Assembly (NCBI GenBank): GCA_009746045.1
Contig: RPFO01001117.1
Coordinates: 2,501-43,032 of the forward strand
From: Mesostigma viride
Taxonomy: Eukaryota > Streptophyta > Mesostigmatophyceae > Mesostigmatales > Mesostigmataceae
Length of the DNA stretch: 40,532 bases
Direction of reading: 5' to 3'
Shown here: piece by piece, positions 12,177-22,834 of the stretch
Layout of the letters: each line of letters opens with the position of its first letter
Position numbering within the stretch: position 1 is the stretch's first letter
Made by a program: the position numbers and the translations under genes
The notes under the pieces: model-generated
What the model was told of the DNA's origin: nothing
The model's input: the letters and a program-made list of their open reading frames with translations, nothing else
Database searches by the model: none

Positions 12177-12479
12177 GCTTGCGCCTCTCTCTGGCCATCA
12201 GCTTGCGCCTTAATTAGCCGACGTCTTGAGCCCACCTCACATTTGTAGCATAAGCTATGCGTCAGCCTACCTATGGTATTGCACTGGTTGTATTGCACCC
12301 ACAGTGTTGCGCCCCGGCACCATGCCGTGGAGAGAGCGCTCTGTGGCCTGCCCACCTGCGGCAGTGAGAGAAGCTAGGGCGCCCTCCCTCCTTCTCACTG
12401 TGTATATAGGGTTGAAGGTTCCTTTACTCTGTATTGGCACCCACGTGACGCAGTCACGTGCTTATTAATTAATTAATTA
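12177..12479 (+). mobile_element. 303-bp SINE-like retroelement, site-specific insertion
   Basis: A 303-bp non-satellite insert is flanked by a perfect 12-bp duplication, ATGGTGTCATCA (12165-12176 and 12480-12491). The 3' end is a (TTAA)n tail (cttattaattaattaatta). Just before it is an 8-bp hairpin with a GCA loop, CACGTGAC/GTCACGTG (12452-12470). The 5' part repeats CAGCTTGCGCCT twice. No open reading frame is convincing and no clear A/B-box pair was found. The tail, target duplication and size fit a short non-autonomous non-LTR element. Its insertion site is the same as that of the LINE at 16624-18536. Confidence 0.75.
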
Positions 12480-14179
12480 ATGGTGTCATCATGGCTTGTC
12501 TACGTACATGGATGGCATTTATGTAATTAATGATGAGGATTCAGGCTCCCATGGTGTCTCCATGGCCCGTCTACGTACATGAATGGCAAGTATGTAACTA
12601 ATGAGGAGGATTCAGGCTCCCATGGTGTCATCATGGCCCGTGTACGTACATGGATGGCATGTATGTAGTTAATGATGAGGATTCAGGCTCCCATGGTGTC
12701 ATCATGGCCCGTCTACGTACATGGATGGCATTTATGTAATTAATGATGAGGATTCAGGCTCCCATGGTGTCATCATGGCTTGTCTACGTACATGGTTGGC
12801 ATTTATGTAACCTGAATCCTCTCATAAAAAAAATGAAGAGGATTCAGGCTCCATTGGTGTCATCATGGCTGGCCTACGTACATGGATGTCCAGGAATAGT
12901 AAATTATGAGGATTCAGGCTCCCATGGTGTCATCATGGCTTGTCTACGTACATGGTTGGCATTTATGTAATTAATGAGGAGGATTCAGGCTCCCATGGTG
13001 TCATCATGGCCCGTCTACGTACATGGATGTCATTTATGTAATTAATGATGAGGATTCAGGCTCCCATGGTGTCATCATGGCCCGTCTACGTACATGGATG
13101 TCAAAGAAAAAAAAATGAGGAGGATTTAGGCTCCCATGGTGTCATCATGGCCCGTGTACGTACATGGATGGCATGTATGTAGTTAATGATGAGGATTCAG
13201 GCTCCCATGGTGTCATCATGGCCCGTCTACGTACATGGATGGCATTTATGTAATTAATGATGAGGATTCAGGCTCCCATGGTGTCATCATGGCTTGTCTA
13301 CGTACATGGATGGCATTTATGTAATTAATGATGAGGATTCAGGCTCCCATGGTGTCTCCATGGCCCGTCTACGTACATGGATGGCATGTATGTAGTTAAT
13401 GATGAGGATTCAGGCTCCCATGGTGTCATCATGGCTTGTCTACGTACATGGATGGCATGTATGTAATTAATGAGGAGGATTCAGGCTCCCATGGTGTCTC
13501 CATGGCTGGCCTACGTACATGGATGTCAAGGAATAGTAAATCATGAGGATTCAGGCTCCCATGGTGTCATCATGGCCCGTCCACGTACATGGATGTCAAG
13601 GAATAGTAAATGATGAGTATTCAGGCTCCCATGGTGTCATCATGGCTTGTCTACGTACATGGTTGGCATTTATGTAATTAATGAGGAGGATTCAGGCTCC
13701 CATGGTGTCTCCATGGCTGGCCTACGTACATGGATGGCCTTTATGTAAGTAATGATGAGGATTCAGGCTCCCATGGTGTCATCATGGCCCGTCTACGTAC
13801 ATGGTTGGCATTTATGTAATTAATGAGGAGGATTCAGGCTCCCATGGTGTCATCATGGCCCGTCTACGTACATGGATGTCAAGGAATAGTAAATGAGGAG
13901 GATTCAGGCTCCCATGGTGTCATCATGGCCCGTCTACGTACATGGATGTCAAGGAATAGTAAATGAGGAGGATTCAGGCTCCCATGGTGTCATCATGGCC
14001 CGTCTACGTACATGGATGTCAAGGAATAGTAAATGATGAGGATTCAGGCTCCCATGGTGTCTCCATGGCCCGTCTACGTACATGAATGGCAAGTATGTAA
14101 TTAATGATGAGGATTCAGGCTCCCATGGTGTCATCATGGCTGGCCTACGTACATGGATGGCATTTTTGTATATAATGAT
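12480..14179 (+). repeat. 71-bp satellite, forward block 3
   Basis: About 24 units make up this block. Its first 1.2 kb (12481-13709) is nearly identical to 10661-11889. The block ends at ATGAT (14175-14179), the target duplication of the solo LTR. A foldback-spacer unit is present at about 12811-12848, in the same relative position as in the duplicate block. Confidence 0.95.
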
Positions 14180-14957
14180 TGTTGGAAAGGTAGAGGAAAC
14201 TAATGGGTTTTACACAATGCCTTGTGCTTGGCCTTGTTACCCTTGCACCTTGCAGGTGATGAAAGACTGAGCTTGAAGACAATGGAAGAGAGACCAGAAA
14301 AAGAGTTTTATTTCTTAGGCTGAGAGGTTAGGAAAAGAGGTACCTGGCCTTAGGAGCCAGTTTCTTTTTATACCTTTCTAGCTAGGAAGGATGACATCAG
14401 ATGCTGATGTCATCATAGAAGCTTGTAGAAACATCTAAGCATATTCCCAGCATATTCTCAGTATATTCCAGGAATATTCCTGGCATATTCCTAGAACATT
14501 CCAAGGTCATTCTAGAAAGGTTCTAATGAGCTGGCATGACAGTTGATTGCCAAATGTCCTCTGAACAATGTGCCACATCTAATGCTTAATAAAGTGACAC
14601 ATGGTTTCTACTTGGAATGACAAGTGTAATCCAATGAGTCTATCCAATTGTCAGTCAATGGAATGCAACACTTGTCACTATGAGCTTCCAACACATGTCA
14701 GCTCATGGAATGGACACTTGTCTACCAAAGAAGTACACCACTTGTCAAGCATGGAAGTGATGCTACTAGACCAACTCAGGTACAAGAGATCTATGGCCAA
14801 ATATAGGACTATGGCACATGAACATTGATCAGCTCATTGAGAGCAATTCATCTAACTTATCAAATCTATCAAATTCTCAGCCCTTGTGAAGTAAAACAAA
14901 GAAGAATAAAGTCAGGCTGGAATATAGTGTGGGCAGGTGGGTATATGATCCCCAACA
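14180..14957. mobile_element. Solo LTR (778 bp)
   Basis: The insert begins TGTTGG and ends CCAACA, the usual TG...CA LTR ends within a 6-bp inverted repeat, and is flanked by the 5-bp duplication ATGAT (14175-14179 and 14958-14962). AATAAA occurs at about 14587 and 14905. A string of ATTCC/CATATTCC-like short repeats lies at about 14440-14510. There is no internal coding region, so a full retrotransposon was presumably lost by LTR-LTR recombination. It is unrelated in sequence to the 408-bp LTRs at 25903 and 34006. Confidence 0.85.
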
Positions 14958-15641
14958 ATGATGAGGATTCAGGCTCCCATGGTGTCATCATGGCTTGTCT
15001 ACGTACATGGATGGCATTTATGTAATTAATGATGAGGATTCAGGCTCCCATGGTGTCTCCATGGCCCGTCTACGTACATGAATGGCAAGTATGTAATTAA
15101 TGAGGAGGATTCAGGCTCCCATGGTGTCATCATGGCCCGTGTACGTACATGGATGGCATGTATGTAGTTAATGATGAGGATTCAGGCTCCCATGGTGTCA
15201 TCATGGCCCGTCTACGTACATGGATGGCATTTATGTAATTAATGATGAGGATTCAGGCTCCCATGGTGTCATCATGGCTTGTCTACGTACATGGATGGCA
15301 TTTATGTAATTAATGATGAGGATTCAGGCTCCCATGGTGTCTCCATGGCCCGTCTACGTACATGAATGGCAAGTATGTAATTAATGAGGAGGATTCAGGC
15401 TCCCATGGTGTCATCATGGCCCGTGTACGTACATGGATGGCATGTATGTAATTAATGATGAGGATTCAGGCTCCCATGGTGTCATCATGGCCCGTCTACG
15501 TACATGGATGTCATTTATGTAATTAATGATGAGGATTCAGGCTCCCATGGTGTCATCATGGCCCGTCTACGTACATGGATGTCAAAGAAAAAAAAAATGA
15601 TGAGGATTCAGGCTCCCATGGGGTCATCATGGCTTGTCTAC
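14958..15641 (+). repeat. 71-bp satellite, forward block 4
   Basis: About 9-10 units make up this block. It resumes exactly the unit interrupted by the solo LTR. The unit order after the LTR repeats the order seen from 10641 and 12490, so a third copy of the higher-order pattern starts here. It ends in TGTCTAC (15635-15641), repeated at 16041-16047. Confidence 0.95.
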
Positions 15642-16040
15642 TCTGATCAGACACTCCGCAAAGGTGAAAACCTTTGCGTTCAGTGCCGGGCCGCGGAAAA
15701 CGCGGAAAACGCGATCTGCAAATGAATCCGACCGGAATCGAACTGGGGACCTCTCGCACCAATTTTGCTGACTATAGGACGGACGTCTCCGGTTACCATG
15801 GCATCGCCAACTTACACCTACAGTCATCCGCAAAAGTTCTCCTGTCCGGGGAGTGATGCAAGCCTTTCGGATTTGGTACTAGATAAATCACTCGAGATCT
15901 GTGTGTAGGAGTACTACACACGTGTCTGCACGCGAGACTTGTTCAGTCTCGCACCGTGAGACGGGCTGAACACGGCTGAATCCTTCTTTAGAAGGGGGCG
16001 TAGCCGGTACTATCGAAATCAGCCAAGCGTATATTCTTCA
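15642..16040 (-). mobile_element. 399-bp structured tRNA-related element
   Basis: The insert is flanked by a 7-bp duplication, TGTCTAC. It contains a run of short hairpins: CGCAAAGGT-GAAA-ACCTTTGCG (about 15657-15678), GTGTGTAG-GAGTA-CTACACAC, GAGAC...GTCTC and CCTTC-TTTA-GAAGG. On the minus strand, TCCGTCC and GGTCGGA form a 6/7-bp acceptor-like stem around TATAGTC...TTGG (D-arm/A-box-like) and GTTCGATTC (B-box). This resembles a tRNA lacking its anticodon arm (57 nt). Part of the same sequence family appears at the right end of the window (40501-40532). A tRNA-derived SINE is the best guess, though no poly-A or simple tail is seen. Confidence 0.6.
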
Positions 16041-16623
16041 TGTCTACGTACATGGATGGCATGTATGTAATTAATGAGGAGGATTCAGGCTCCCATGGTG
16101 TCTCCATGGCTGGCCTACGTACATGAATGGCATTTATGTAATTAATGATGAGGATTCAGGCTCCCATGGTGTCATCATTGCCCGTGTACGTACATGGATG
16201 GCATTTTTGTATATAATGATGAGGATTCAGGCTCCCATGGTGTCATCATGGCCCGTCTACGTACATGGATGGCATTTTTGTATATAATGATGAGGATTCA
16301 GGCTCCCATGGTGTCATCATGGCCCGTCTACGTACATGGTTGGCATTTATGTAATTAATGAGGAGGATTCAGGCTCCCATGGTGTCATCATGGCCCGTCT
16401 ACGTACATGGATGTCAAGGAATAGTAAATGATGAGGATTCAGGCTCCCATGGTGTCATCATGGCTTGTCTACGTACATGGTTGGCATTTATGTAACCTGA
16501 ATCCTCTCATAAAAAAAATGAAGAGGATTCAGGCTCCATTGGTGTCATCATGGCTGGCCTACGTACATGGATGTCCAGGAATAGTAAATTATGAGGATTC
16601 AGGCTCCCATGGTGTCATCATGG
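16041..16623 (+). repeat. 71-bp satellite, forward block 5
   Basis: About 8 units make up this block, including a foldback-spacer unit at about 16496-16533. It ends with ATGGTGTCATCATGG (16609-16623), the target duplication of the LINE. Confidence 0.95.
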
Positions 16624-18536
16624 GACGGCCGCCCGCCTCGGGGTCGCCGGACCCCCGCCGCCACCGGCGCCCCCCTCCTCGGCCGCGGACTACCAAGTCC
16701 CCGCCTTGCAGGAGGGCCGCCTTGCCACTGACGACGTTGTCCCCCCCTTCACTTTGGAGGAATTGGACGGCGCCCTTGCTCGCCTGCGGTACGATGCAGC
16801 GGTCGGTGCCGACCACCTTTCTGCTGAGCTGCTGAAGACCCCTGATCTGGCGGTTAGGGATCTTCTGCTGGCGTTCTGCAACCGTGTCCTGCTCTCTGAC
16901 GAGCCTCCGCCTGCTGAGTGGCAGACGGCCATCCGCGTCATGCTGTACAAGAAGGGCTCTGCTGCTGACCCCGGCAACTACCGGGGTGTCTGCCTCCAGA
17001 GCGCCGCGCTGAAGGTCTTCATGCGCATGATGCTGCACAGGCTCCGCGCCGCGCTGGACCCACACCTGGGTGAGTCTCAGATGGGTTTCCGTAGTGGTCG
17101 TAACACTGTCATGGCTGTGTTTGTCGCGCGCCGGTTGATGGAGGAGGTGCGTCGACTTCCCCCTGACAGTTTGCCGCTGGTCTTCATTTTTGTTGACTAT
17201 ATCAAGGCCTTTGACACGGTTCTCTGGGAGGCTCTTTGGGCCATCCTAGCTCTGGATCGGGTACCACCTGCGTTTATTGCTGCCATTCGCCGACTGTATG
17301 AGGGCTCACAGGCAGTAGTGCGGACTGCGGAGGGCACCACTCCACCATTCCCCCTTCACCACGGGGTGTGGCAAGGTTGTGTCCTGTCCCCATACCTGTT
17401 CATTATTGTCGTGGATCACGTCATGCGCCGGGCACGTGCGCGCTTTACTGCTCTTAAGGGGTTCGAGCCAGGCTTGGACATCCTTAACGTGAAAGAGCAC
17501 GGCGGGGTTAGACCGGGGTACCGCCTTGCCGACCTGATTTATGCGGATGATACCACCCTCATCGAGAGCCCCGAGCACATTCAGACCTGGCTGGACTGCC
17601 TGGGCCTGGAGGCGCGGGCGGTGGGGTTGGAGATTAGTGTCAAGACTGAGGCGATGGTGATAGGGGCCTCCAGTAAACCACCGCTGCCGCGCCTGCTCGA
17701 CGGGACGGAGGTCCCGTTCCGCGACCGCTTCAAGCTGTTGGGGAGCTGGCTTCCTGACACCGACGACGATGTGGACACCCGCATCGCCCTCGCCTGGGCC
17801 AAGCTCCGTTCGCTCACACCTTACTGGCGCTCGAAGGGCCTGGACGGGCACCGCAAACGCATGCTCTTCAAGGTCCTCGTCCTCACGGTGCTCACGTATG
17901 GCGCCGAGGCGTGGACCCTCCCACCCAAACTGGCAGCTCGGCTCGACGGCACAGTTTACAGGATGCTCCGGCAGGTCCTTAACGTAGGTTTTTCCGAGCG
18001 TCCGTCATCAGAGTCTTTGTATCATGGCATGCCTCGTGTTTCGGACGAGATTAGGCAGCGTAGGATAGCATTTGTAGGACACCTTGCCCGCACTAGCCAG
18101 GTCGACACCACCCTTGGTCTGGCCGGCCCCCAGCGGCTTGGCCAGCCAGGGCGGCATATTCTGACCTGGCCTGGCCCCGCGGACATTCCCAAAAGGGTAG
18201 GGAAACCTGTCACCAACTACGTTCAGATGTTGCTGGACGACCTAGTGGTCCCAGCCCAGTTTGAGCACCGCATACACTCTCTCTCCCGTCTTTGGACTGT
18301 CATGCAGGACAAGACGCGGTGGAAGAAGATTGTCAAGGCGCACACGCCCGACCCTGTGGGCAAGCCACCTCCCCCCAAGCGGAGGAGGCGTTTTGATGAG
18401 TAGTGTAGTTAGGATTTTCTAGATAGCCTAGCGTTAGTATAGTTCGACCACGCGGCTTCCTCCACCCCATCCATCATGGAATATGTGCTACATGACCTCC
18501 CCACGGAGGCATGTTATAATTTAATTTTTTAATTTA
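16624..18536 (+). mobile_element. 5'-truncated LINE inserted site-specifically in the satellite
   Basis: The insert is flanked by a perfect 15-bp duplication, ATGGTGTCATCATGG (16609-16623 and 18537-18551). Its reading frame is already open at the 5' junction, and no endonuclease or ORF1 precedes the reverse transcriptase, so the copy is 5' truncated. The 3' UTR is about 130 bp. It ends with a small hairpin (CCTCC-CCAC-GGAGG, 18496-18509) and a T/A-rich tail rather than poly-A. The 3' end abuts the satellite at the same nucleotide as the 303-bp element. Base composition is GC-rich, unlike the satellite. Confidence 0.9.
16625..18403 (+). CDS. Non-LTR retrotransposon reverse transcriptase (5' partial)
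   Basis: This frame encodes the reverse transcriptase of a LINE, which would copy element RNA at a nicked chromosomal target. It is open from the 5' junction; the first possible internal start is about 16706, and residue numbers here count from there. Motif A is FVDYIKAFDTV with D164, motif B is GVWQGCVLSP, and the catalytic motif C is IYADDTTL with D281 and D282. Upstream is the finger segment with YKKGSAADPGNYRG and MGFRSGRNT. Thumb and connection sequences with LTYGAEAWTL and GHLARTS follow, as is usual after LINE polymerases. The protein ends in a basic KRRRRFDE tail. No RNase H or CCHC knuckle is seen at the C-terminus. All catalytic residues are present and there is no internal stop, so the domain looks intact although the element has lost its 5' part. 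Confidence 0.93.
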   Translation, partial: TAARLGVAGPPPPPAPPSSAADYQVPALQEGRLATDDVVPPFTLEELDGALARLRYDAAVGADHLSAELLKTPDLAVRDLLLAFCNRVLLSDEPPPAEWQTAIRVMLYKKGSAADPGNYRGVCLQSAALKVFMRMMLHRLRAALDPHLGESQMGFRSGRNTVMAVFVARRLMEEVRRLPPDSLPLVFIFVDYIKAFDTVLWEALWAILALDRVPPAFIAAIRRLYEGSQAVVRTAEGTTPPFPLHHGVWQGCVLSPYLFIIVVDHVMRRARARFTALKGFEPGLDILNVKEHGGVRPGYRLADLIYADDTTLIESPEHIQTWLDCLGLEARAVGLEISVKTEAMVIGASSKPPLPRLLDGTEVPFRDRFKLLGSWLPDTDDDVDTRIALAWAKLRSLTPYWRSKGLDGHRKRMLFKVLVLTVLTYGAEAWTLPPKLAARLDGTVYRMLRQVLNVGFSERPSSESLYHGMPRVSDEIRQRRIAFVGHLARTSQVDTTLGLAGPQRLGQPGRHILTWPGPADIPKRVGKPVTNYVQMLLDDLVVPAQFEHRIHSLSRLWTVMQDKTRWKKIVKAHTPDPVGKPPPPKRRRRFDE

Positions 18537-19420
18537 ATGGTGTCATCATGGCTTGTCTACGTACATGGTTGGCATTTATGTAATTAATGATGAGGATTCA
18601 GGCTCCCATGGTGTCATCATGGCCCGTCTACGTACATGGATGTCATTTATGTAATTAATGATGAGGATTCAGGCTCCCATGGTGTCATCATGGCCCGTCT
18701 ACGTACATGGATGTCAAAGAAAAAAAAAATGATGAGGATTCAGGCTCCCATGGGGTCATCATGGCTTGTCTACGTACATGGATGGCATGTATGTAATTAA
18801 TGAGGAGGATTCAGGCTCCCATGGTGTCTCCATGGTCTGTCTACGTACATGAATGGCAAGTATGTAATTAATGATGAGGATTCAGGCTCCCATGGTGTCA
18901 TCATGGCTGGCCTACGTACATGAATGGCATTTATGTAATTAATGATGAGGATTCAGGCTCCCATGGTGTCATCATGGCCCGTCTACGTACATGGATGGCA
19001 TTTTTGTATATAATGATGAGGATTCAGGCTCCCATGGGGTCATCATGGCTTGTCTACGTACATGGTTGGCATTTATGTAATTAATGAGGAGGATTCAGGC
19101 TCCCATGGTGTCTCCATGGCTGGCCTACGTACATGGATGGCCTTTATGTAAGTAATGATGAGGATTCAGGCTCCCATGGTGTCATCATGGCCCGTCTACG
19201 TACATGGTTGGCATTTATGTAATTAATGAGGAGGATTCAGGCTCCCATGGTGTCATCATGGCCCGTCTACGTACATGGATGTCAAGGAATAGTAAATGAT
19301 GAGGATTCAGGCTCCCATGGTGTCATCATGGCCCGTCTACGTACATGGATGTCAAGGAATAGTAAATGATGAGGATTCAGGCTCCCATGGTGTCTCCATG
19401 GCCCGTCTACGTACATGAAT
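18537..19420 (+). repeat. 71-bp satellite, forward block 6
   Basis: About 12 units make up this block. It resumes the unit interrupted by the LINE and runs up to GAAT (19417-19420), the likely target duplication of the next MITE. Confidence 0.95.
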
Positions 19421-19923
19421 GGCCGGGCCCACTTCAAATGTTCCGAAAAGTGTGACACTTTTTGTCGTTTTTTTTACTTTTTCGACGATCGTCACTCTGC
19501 AGAGTGATTCGTCGTGCGAAATCGTGCGAAATTTGCTGAAATCGTGTGAAATTTGCTGAAATCGTGCGAATTTGTGCGAAATTTGCTGAAATTGTGCGAA
19601 ATTTCATGTGAAAAATGTCGACGGTAAAAAATTTTGATGTGCACAACGTGTGTGAATTCATGCGAAATTTTGTCAAACGTCACTCCCCAAAACGACCCTT
19701 GGTTGAAATCCATGCGAAATCGTGCGAAATCATGCAAAATTGTGCGAAATTGTGCGAAATCGTGCGAAATCGTGCGAAATCGTGCGAAAATGTGTGAAAA
19801 TTTTGCGAAAATCACGCGAAAACCACGCGAACTCGTGCGAAATTTTTTTTTTTTTTTGCGAAAATAGCGAAAAAGTGTCACACACTTGGCTTGGACGGCG
19901 GAACATTTGAAGTGGGCCCGGCC
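19421..19923. mobile_element. 503-bp MITE with 25-bp TIRs
   Basis: The terminal inverted repeats are perfect for 25 bp; they begin GGCCGGGCCCACTTC and continue to ATGTTCCG. The flanks read GAAT on both sides, giving a 4-bp duplication (up to 7 bp if GGC is counted in the target). Inside each end is AAAGTGTGACACTTTTT-like sequence as a second inverted pair. The interior is a degenerate decamer array of the form AATCGTGCGA (about 19510-19610 and 19710-19840). No transposase frame is present and the superfamily was not assigned. Confidence 0.85.
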
Positions 19924-21945
19924 GAATGGCAAGTATGTAATTAATGATGAGGATTCAGGCTCCCATGGTGTCATCATGGCTGGCCTACGTACATGAATGG
20001 CATTTATGTAATTAATGATGAGGATTCAGGCTCCCATGGGGTCATCATGGCCCGTCTACGTACATGGATGGCATTTTTGTATATAATGATGAGGATTCAG
20101 GCTCCCATGGTGTCATCATGGCTTGTCTACGTACATGGATGGCATTTATGTAATTAATGATGAGGATTCAGGCTCCCATGGTGTCTCCATGGCCCGTCTA
20201 CGTACATGAATGGCAAGTATGTAATTAATGAGGAGGATTCAGGCTCGGACCATGGTGTCATCATGGCCCGTGTACGTACATGGATGGCATGTATGTAGTT
20301 AATGATGAGGATTCAGGCTCCCATGGTGTCATCATGGCCCGTCTACGTACATGGATGGCATTTTTGTATATAATGATGAGGATTCAGGCTCCCATGGTGT
20401 CATCATGGCTTGTCTACGTACATGGATGGCATTTATGTAACCTGAATCCTCTCATAAAAAAAATGAAGAGGATTCAGGCTCCATTGGTGTCATCATGGCC
20501 CGTCTACGTACATGAATGGCAAGTATGTAGTTAATGAGGAGGATTCAGGCTCCCATGGTGTCATCATGGCCCGTGTACGTACATGGATGGCATGTATGTA
20601 GTTAATGATGAGGATTCAGGCTCCATTGGTGTCATCATGGCTTGTCTACGTACATGGATGGCATGTATGTAATTAATGAGCAGGATTCAGGCTCCCATGG
20701 TGTCTCCATGGCTGGCCTACGTACATGGATGTCAAGGAATAGTAAATCATGAGGATTCAGGCTCCCATGGTGTCATCATGGCCCGTCCACGTACATGGAT
20801 GTCAAGGAATAGTAAATGATGAGTATTCAGGCTCCCATGGTGTCATCATGGCCTGTCTACATACATGGATGTCAAGGAATAGTAAATGATGAGGATTCAG
20901 GCTCCCATGGTGTCTCCATGGCCCGTCTACGTACATGAATGGCAAGTATGTAATTAATGATGAGGATTCAGGCTCCCATGGTGTCATCATGGCCCGTCTA
21001 CGTACATGGATGTCATTTATGTAATTAATGATGAGGATTCAGGCTCCCATGGTGTCATCATGGCCCGTCTACGTACATGGATGTCAAAGAAAAAAAATGA
21101 TGAGGATTCAGGCTCCCATGGGGTCATCATGGCTTGTCTACGTACATGGATGGCATGTATGTAATTAATGAGGAGGATTCAGGCTCCCATGGTGTCTCCA
21201 TGGCTGGCCTACGTACATGGATGTCAAGGAATAGTAAATCATGAGGATTCAGGCTCCCATGGTGTCATCATGGCCCGTCCACGTACATGGATGTCAAGGA
21301 ATAGTAAATGATGAGTATTCAGGCTCCCATGGTGTCATCATGGCCTGTCTACGTACATGGATGGCATGTATGTAATTAATGATGAGGATTCAGGCTCCAT
21401 TGGTGTCATCATGGCTGGCCTACGTATGTACATGGATGTCAAAGAAAACAAAATGATGAGGATTCAGGCTCCCATGGTGTCATCATGGCCCGTCTACGTA
21501 CATGGATGTCAAGGAATAGTAAATGATGAGGATTCAGGCTCCCATGGTGTCATCATGGCCCGTCTACGTACATGGATGTCAAGGAATAGTAAATGATGAG
21601 GATTCAGGCTCCCACATGGTGTCATCATGGCCTGTCTACGTACATGGATGTCATTTATGTATTTAATGATGAGGATTCAGGCTCCCATGGTGTCATCATG
21701 GCCCGTCTACGTACATGGATGTCAAGGAATAGTAAATGATGAGGATTCTACGTATGTACATGGATGTCAAAGAAAACAAAATGATGAGGATTCAGGCTCC
21801 ATTGGTGTCATCATGGCCCGTCTACGTACATGGATGTCATTTTGATTCATTTAATAATGATGAGGATTTAGGCTCCCATGGGGTCATCATGGCTTGTCTA
21901 CGTACATGGAGTCATATTGATTCATGGAACAATGAGATACCATTC
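19924..21945 (+). repeat. 71-bp satellite, forward block 7 and right edge
   Basis: About 28 units make up this block. Segments recur within it: a run around 20660-20860 matches 21160-21360, and a run around 21000-21140 matches 15496-15640 and 18627-18775. A foldback-spacer unit lies at about 20441-20478. The last units are irregular, with shortened and ATTTTGATTCATTTAATA spacers, and the array dissolves near 21945. Confidence 0.93.
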
Positions 21946-22182
21946 TTAATTGAAAATTGTTCTTGATACTTTCACATGCATGCCCGGAATCGTGAATTTG
22001 TGCGGGTTTCCATGATGACAATCCTCATTGAATTCTTGAGCACACAATATTGAGCAATTTAGGGGCACTTCGGCAATGTTGACCATTTTCATTCATGATA
22101 AAATTAACATTTAATGCAATAAATACATATTCCACTCATTTTAATAAACCATGCAAAAACTTTACAAGCACGCTCAAGCTAG
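21946..22182. other. AT-rich unassigned spacer
   Basis: This is non-repetitive sequence between the end of the satellite and the 30-bp minisatellite. No gene or element ends were recognised. Confidence 0.5.
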
Positions 22183-22612
22183 GGGTGGGCTGGCATGCAC
22201 GCGTGGGTGTGGGGGTGGGCTGGCATGCATGCGTGGGTGTGGGGGTGGGCTAGCCTGCATGCGTGGGTGTGTGGGGGCTGGCATGCATGCGTGGGTGTGT
22301 GTGGGGGGCTAGCATGCATGCGTAAGTGTGGGGGGGGCTGGCATGCATGCGTGGGTGTGTATGGGGGCTGGCATGCATGCGTGGGTGTGTGTGTGGGGCT
22401 AGCATGCATGCGTGGGTGTGGGGGGGGCTGTCATGCATGCGTGGGTGTGGGGGGGGCTGGCATGCATGCGTGGGTGTGTGGGGGGCTAGCATGCATGCGT
22501 GGGTGTGGGGGTGGGCTAGCATGCATGCGTGGGTGTGAGTGTGGGCTAGCATGCATGCGTGGGTGTGGGGGTGGGCTAGCATGCATGCGTGGGTGTGGGG
22601 GGGGCTAGCACG
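22183..22612 (+). repeat. 30-bp minisatellite, ~14 copies
   Basis: A unit of 28-31 bp of the form GGCTNGCATGCATGCGTGGG, then TGTGGGGGTG, is repeated about 14 times with small length changes in the G/T part. Frames rich in ACMRGC and THACMPAH are repeat artefacts. Confidence 0.95.
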
Positions 22613-22825
22613 CCCCACCCCTCCATCGGCACAGCCAGCCTTGTGAGTCTACCCTTAACAACAAGGCTGGTAGGACGACACGCCTGAGCAGCATATGTCA
22701 TGCCTATCTCAGGCTAATAATGTGTGATTTTGTGCCAACAACCAAGTTGTTCCACCCAACAACACATTATAAACCCTCTTCCAAAATGCCCAACAAGCCG
22801 GACACGTGGAGGACCACACACGCAG

Positions 22826-22834
22826 TATATAAAG
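22826..22834 (+). promoter_or_regulatory. Possible TATA box
   Basis: TATATAAAG is preceded by GC-rich sequence and followed by purine-rich sequence. No downstream coding region was identified, so the function is uncertain. Confidence 0.25.

Noticed and set aside
15556-15833. Functional tRNA gene in the 399-bp element
   Set aside because: The acceptor and T-arm words are present, but the anticodon arm is missing and the T-stem has mismatches.
22179-22618. His/Cys-rich frames over the 30-bp minisatellite
   Set aside because: The translated repeat is open on both strands, with no start context or conserved domain.
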